Source: Physcomitrium patens (Eukaryota; Streptophyta; Bryopsida; Funariales; Funariaceae). Taken from it: a stretch of 64,000 bases of DNA. A program made the translations under genes and the position numbers. Below the pieces are notes generated by a model, which did no database searches, was not told the origin of the DNA, and was given only the letters and a program-made list of their open reading frames with translations. Below are positions 60,351 through 64,000 of the stretch, one piece after another. Position 1 is the first letter of the stretch; each line of letters starts with the position of its first letter. The stretch is from assembly GCF_000002425.4 (NCBI RefSeq), contig NC_037261.1, positions 310,001-374,000 on the forward strand, written 5' to 3'.

Positions 60351-61660
60351 GTTGACACAACCTCAAGACAAAGAGCAGGAAAATAATGCACAATTGTGCA
60401 CTGATATGAAGGATAGTAAGCCAATGAAGACCGGGAGCACTCGTTGCGGAGGTCGGATATCAGATCGATGCATTCGGCGTGCGTTGATCGGTTCATGGCC
60501 CCACTGGCTCCACATCGTGATTACAGGATCGTGTTACTCATCTATCTGCGCCCAGATAAAGAATTCCAGACGTGCAGACTTTGCATGGCACTCTAGATCC
60601 CACCACACTGAGATCTATCGCAAAAAAGATTCCTTTATCGCACTTGCAGTCGCAACCGCGCTAGATCGTGCGGCGAGGTGATGCACTGATTGCTCTAGAT
60701 GTGCGTGCAAAGTGCGATCAGGAGTCTAGATGTTTAGTCCGAGCTCGTCGGAGATGGATCGGGTCGACCGAAGAAGCGCCGCGGAAGAGACGAAGTCGCG
60801 GTGCGTGATACAATCGCAACGATGTAGGTCTCGGTCTTGTCTGCTGCGTTGAATGCTCCAGCGCCACGATGTGCCGCTACTCTCCCTGCTGGGTTATCAA
60901 CTTGCAGATGCAAAAAACTCGAATTGCGACGTAGCCTCAGGGTGGGTGCATGCCTGGCTGACGAAGCACGAATTATCTGACCGCGACTTTCCCTCCTTTA
61001 TCGGTTAGTTCTTGTGCTTGCAACGCCCCGTCGGTGAGGCCTCTTATTCCGTTATGACTCTGAAGATGGGGTTGTCTTGAATGTCGTGCAGATCCCTCCC
61101 CCGCCGTGACTGATGTCATTCAGTCTCTTATCAGTTGACTGCAACCTTTTGTGGCCTATTCTAGAGGTTCTGTCTCCGGAAACAGGAACAAAAAATAATA
61201 TTAACTATAATTAATTAATGAAAATCGATGATGCCACTCGTCAAGTGTATGTCCTCCTTAGAGCTGCCGGTAATCAGAATGGCTAGGAAACATTCAACCC
61301 TGCAACCACTACCATCTTCTTCTAAAATGCGATTTCCATTCTGAAATTCTGCAGCAGAACACTTATCTTTCGTTACTGGTTCTCTCTTTTCCTGGCGGTA
61401 CTATTATAGCTTTTAAATTATTATTCTCAGAAACAACAATGAAAATTTTCACTTCTGGAGTAGGAGTAGTTTTAAAATACAAGTATACAATCTAAAAAAC
61501 TAAAAACATTACGACAGCAAGGAAACCCTGAATGCGGAAGGGGGGGGGGGTGTATGGCTGGGGGTAGGGCCGACCCAAAATAGGTACCTCGTCGTGAAGG
61601 TGACTATGCTGTGTTTTTGCTAGGGAACATTCAATGGAGGTTCCCTGACGATAGCATGAC
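60351..61660. other. CpG-rich island without a recognised gene
   Basis: From about 60,400 to 61,150 the sequence is GC-richer and full of CpG (for example GGTCGACCGAAGAAGCGCCG), in strong contrast to the AT-rich DNA before it. Open frames are short (the longest is 110 codons at 60,349-60,681) and show no domain. It may be a promoter/leader region or a degraded gene; a G run lies at about 61,541-61,550. Confidence 0.35.
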
Positions 61661-61782
61661 GGGCCGATTGTAAGTGTGTTGTACAGAGGTGGAAGACGGC
61701 TATCGTGTTAGTATTGAATTTTTCTTTGCCGACTAACCAGCAAGATATTGGTGCACAGCCGAGTGTAGTTCCTCACTAATCA

Positions 61783-61796
61783 GGGGTTAGGGTGAG
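61783..61796 (+). promoter_or_regulatory. Telo-box-like motif upstream of the 61.9 kb ORF
   Basis: GGGGTTAGGGTGAG, about 100 bases before the start codon of the hypothetical protein. The same CAGGGGTTAGGGTG word precedes IspD at 18,085. Confidence 0.4.
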
Positions 61797-61893
61797 TTCC
61801 ATGGTAGTTCGTCTCAATTGCAGAAGCACTTGCAGGAATCCCATCTCACATTAGCGTTTGTGGCGGGAGCGTCGATCACAACTCTCTCACAAG

Positions 61894-62307
61894 ATGGCGG
61901 CGTTTGGGGCCCCGATCGAGGAGCTGGGAGGAAGAGTCGTTGGAGAGGAGATCGGCGATGAACACGAGCTGGAGCGCCAAAGCCAACGTCAACGCCAGCA
62001 CCGACAGCCTCCATCCCCTGAGCTGGATCACTTGAATAACCACCTGCCAAACGGCCGAGTTGATTTCAGGGAGCAGGAAATGCCACACGGAGAACGTTTG
62101 GTTCATTCAAACAACGGCGCCCCGGGAGCGATTGACCCTCCCGCACAGGAAGTAAACCACCGCCCTGATAACGCTCCACTGCGACCCCCGCGCGTTATCC
62201 CAGAGCGCCCATTGTACGAAGTCGTCGCAAATGAGATTATTCTGCCGTGGTCTGGAGGACGAGTCATGATAGAATTTGCTGCTTCCTTGCCGCCGCTACC
62301 TTTCTGA
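61894..62307 (+). CDS. Hypothetical Pro/Arg-rich protein
   Basis: 137 codons from an ATG in strong context (AAGATGGCGGCG). No domain recognised. The sequence is hydrophilic and charged: MAAFGAPIEELGGRVVGEEI, then a Gln/Arg-rich stretch (LERQSQRQRQHRQPPSPELD), a Pro-rich middle (ALRPP-like NAPLRPPRVIPERP) and a more hydrophobic end (VANEIILPWSGGRVMIEFAA). It could be a complete small protein or the first exon of a larger gene. The frame is open 12 codons further upstream without an ATG. The leader contains a telo-box-like motif, which supports a real gene start. No homologue known to me. Confidence 0.45.
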   Translation: MAAFGAPIEELGGRVVGEEIGDEHELERQSQRQRQHRQPPSPELDHLNNHLPNGRVDFREQEMPHGERLVHSNNGAPGAIDPPAQEVNHRPDNAPLRPPRVIPERPLYEVVANEIILPWSGGRVMIEFAASLPPLPF

Positions 62308-62432
62308 GACTTCGCGAAATTTTACGTCCGCACAGCACAGTAACGAATGCGTCCATCAGGCTCACACTCAGTGCAGCTCACACTCAGTGCAGCAGGCAAT
62401 AGGAACTTAATTTTTAGGAAAAATAGCCTTCT

Positions 62433-63520
62433 CGTTTACGAACCTGAACATCTATCAGGAAAGAGCTCATCCCCAGAAATATTCTGTCTCATGTGCTGAG
62501 AAAATGTAGCCAGAATTTGAGCACGGAAATTCTCCTGCAGCTGCAAAGCCATCATAGCATGGTCCATGGCGTGTAAATAGTCCGAGCAGTGTATTAGGAT
62601 GCATAGCTATTGGAAACCTTATTGAAGTAGTACTTTCCTACATTTTCTTTAGTCGGGAGAGAGATTGTGGTGACTCTCCTTATGACTCAAAAGCTAGAAG
62701 TTCATGGACTGTGTGAACATCACCTTGTTTGTTGCCTCCAATTCTATAAAGCATAAGGTCTACACTTTCAGTGTGGGGTTTATCGATGTATGCTGAATTG
62801 TGTTCTTGGCACAACCGTGCCTGAAAACCCTCTGACCAAGATGATACTAACGTCGCAACTGCAGCGGGACCAGTCCATCGAAACAAAGGTTCACAACCTT
62901 CGAACAACAACTCTTGAACATACTTCTTGAGCGTCCACGTAATACATACTGAGGAGCTCTTCGCAGTGTTCAACCTAAACTGTGCATGCGGATGTTAGCA
63001 GGGCTTGAGCATTAATACCTCGAAACTTGGGCATGACAAAAAGCTGTAACAAGTTGCTCCGACAAATTTCAAGCAGTTGATGCAGATCGTTGCTTGCCTT
63101 GGAAGACCTAAGCAGTACATTGAGAGGGGGAGGAAGAGAAAGAGAGGCGCCGAGTAATTAATCAGAGCCTGGAAATCTAATCTGGCTAGTAGTTCAGGAT
63201 GAATCAGTGACGATTATGATGGAAAGGTTCAGTTGCATGCGATCACCTATGAAGTCTGTCACAGGGCGATTGGAAATTGTATGTTCTGAGATAAGAGTTC
63301 AAAACCTGGGATGAGATCTCCTCATAAGCAATTAAAATTCGCTTTTGAATTTCTAATTTCACGTCTATCTCATATTTTGGACTTGCGCATGCAACTCACA
63401 TCAGGCCAGTCAAATCTAAGCGCCCAGCGTCTGACTTCAAATCTCCAGATGATGCTCCTACGCACATGGAAAGTTCGCCTTTGATTCTGCGACAGATTAG
63501 ATGTCTTTGTGAGCATTAAT
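62433..63520 (-). CDS. Unresolved minus-strand gene or gene remnant, several exon-like blocks
   Basis: Four blocks on the minus strand read like coding DNA. About 63,515-63,411: NQRRTFHVRRSIIWRFEVRR then WALRFDWPD, flanked by CTGTCGCAG and GTGAGT. About 63,105-63,010: SNDLHQLLEICRSNLLQLFV then MPKFRG. 62,980-62,680: LNTAKSSSVCITWTLKKYVQ, ELLFEGCEPLFRWTGPAAVA, TLVSSWSEGFQARLCQEHNS, ending HELLAFES-stop. 62,570-62,433: MDHAMMALQLQENFRAQILA, TFSQHMRQNISGDELFPD. The first two can be joined in frame, but the second and third cannot with simple GT-AG borders. I do not recognise a family. It is either a gene whose structure I could not resolve, possibly extending past the window, or a decaying gene. 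Confidence 0.35.
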
Positions 63521-64000
63521 AAAAAAAACCTGGATTCCAACGTCTATTCCACAAATCGAACATTTCCTCCAAAACTTTATAAGCTAAAATCTCTGTAATT
63601 GTGTGTGAACATCCAATTTGTATTAAGAGATATTCTATTTCAGTCAGTTTGGATTCTATATTTAATCAACCGACAACTCTAATCATGTCTCTTAGAACTT
63701 TACACTGCTTGAGACCTCAGTCCACTAGTCAGGAAACACTTAGAATTCAATACGATGAGCTTTCTCTATGTGATATGATGTTCGTCCCATGTAGTAAGTT
63801 CAGCTTCCCTAAGTCCCACAGAATATTTCTGCGTTGTATCAGTTTTAGGGGCCCTTGTAAGTTCATAGACTAATTTCTGCAGTTCAACTCAAGAAAAAAT
63901 TTAACAATTCGCCCCACGGAATTTTGTTAAATTTTGGCCCTTCGTGAGATGAGCTTGTGTTAAATCCGTATTTCGATAGATCAGGAAACCAGATCAACAA
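63521..64000. other. Right edge, no gene recognised
   Basis: Moderately AT-rich. The 90-codon ORF at 63,601-63,873 (+) has no motif and ordinary composition for chance. Any upstream exons of the minus-strand blocks would lie here or beyond the window, but I could not identify them. Confidence 0.4.

Noticed and set aside
1..64000. tRNA, rRNA or snoRNA genes
   Set aside because: I looked for T-loop GTTCGA-type motifs paired with cloverleaf stems and for conserved rRNA words and found none I could support by eye. A tRNAscan or Infernal run would be decisive.

Overview
The window looks like nuclear DNA of a land plant, most likely a moss or other bryophyte. This is an inference: the genes have many short introns with standard GT-AG borders, the products are plant-specific (a plastid isoprenoid enzyme, an AUX1/LAX auxin importer, a thylakoid-lumen cyclophilin, a peroxisomal adenine nucleotide carrier), and GC-richer gene islands alternate sharply with AT-rich, CpG-poor repeat DNA. 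I cannot name the species from sequence alone.

Layout. 1-17,400: AT-rich repeat block built from decayed Ty3/gypsy retrotransposons (chromovirus type, with chromodomain), an AAT/AGT-type minisatellite and an inverted pair of AATCCTA-rich repeats. 17,400-32,750: gene island with IspD (+, 12 exons, MEP pathway), a frameshifted SmD1 spliceosomal protein gene (+) and AUX1/LAX (-, 8 exons), followed by a microsatellite-rich AUX1 upstream region. 32,750-44,600: AT-rich intergenic DNA with simple repeats, a G-tract cluster, a candidate solo LTR, a clear MITE-like inverted-repeat element and one possible small secreted peptide. 44,600-58,800: second gene island with an orphan membrane-protein exon (-), CYP38 cyclophilin (+, 7 exons), a C-terminal J-domain protein (-, with a probable GC-AG intron), mitochondrial [2Fe-2S] ferredoxin (-, intronless coding region), possible unidentified exons (+), a small single-pass membrane protein (-) and, divergently, the peroxisomal adenine nucleotide carrier PNC (+, 5 exons). 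58,800-60,350: AT-rich spacer. 60,350-64,000: GC-richer DNA with one hypothetical ORF (+) and scattered exon-like blocks (-) that I could not join.

The genes are ordinary housekeeping and organelle-related functions and do not form a pathway cluster. Several share a telomere-like GGGTTAGGGT / AAACCCTA motif close to the presumed transcription start. I do not see a defence system, CRISPR array or other strikingly new system. The most interesting items are the SmD1 lesion, the GC-AG intron, the MITE-like element, an orphan transit-peptide-like ORF between IspD and SmD1, and several exon-like blocks without an identified gene.
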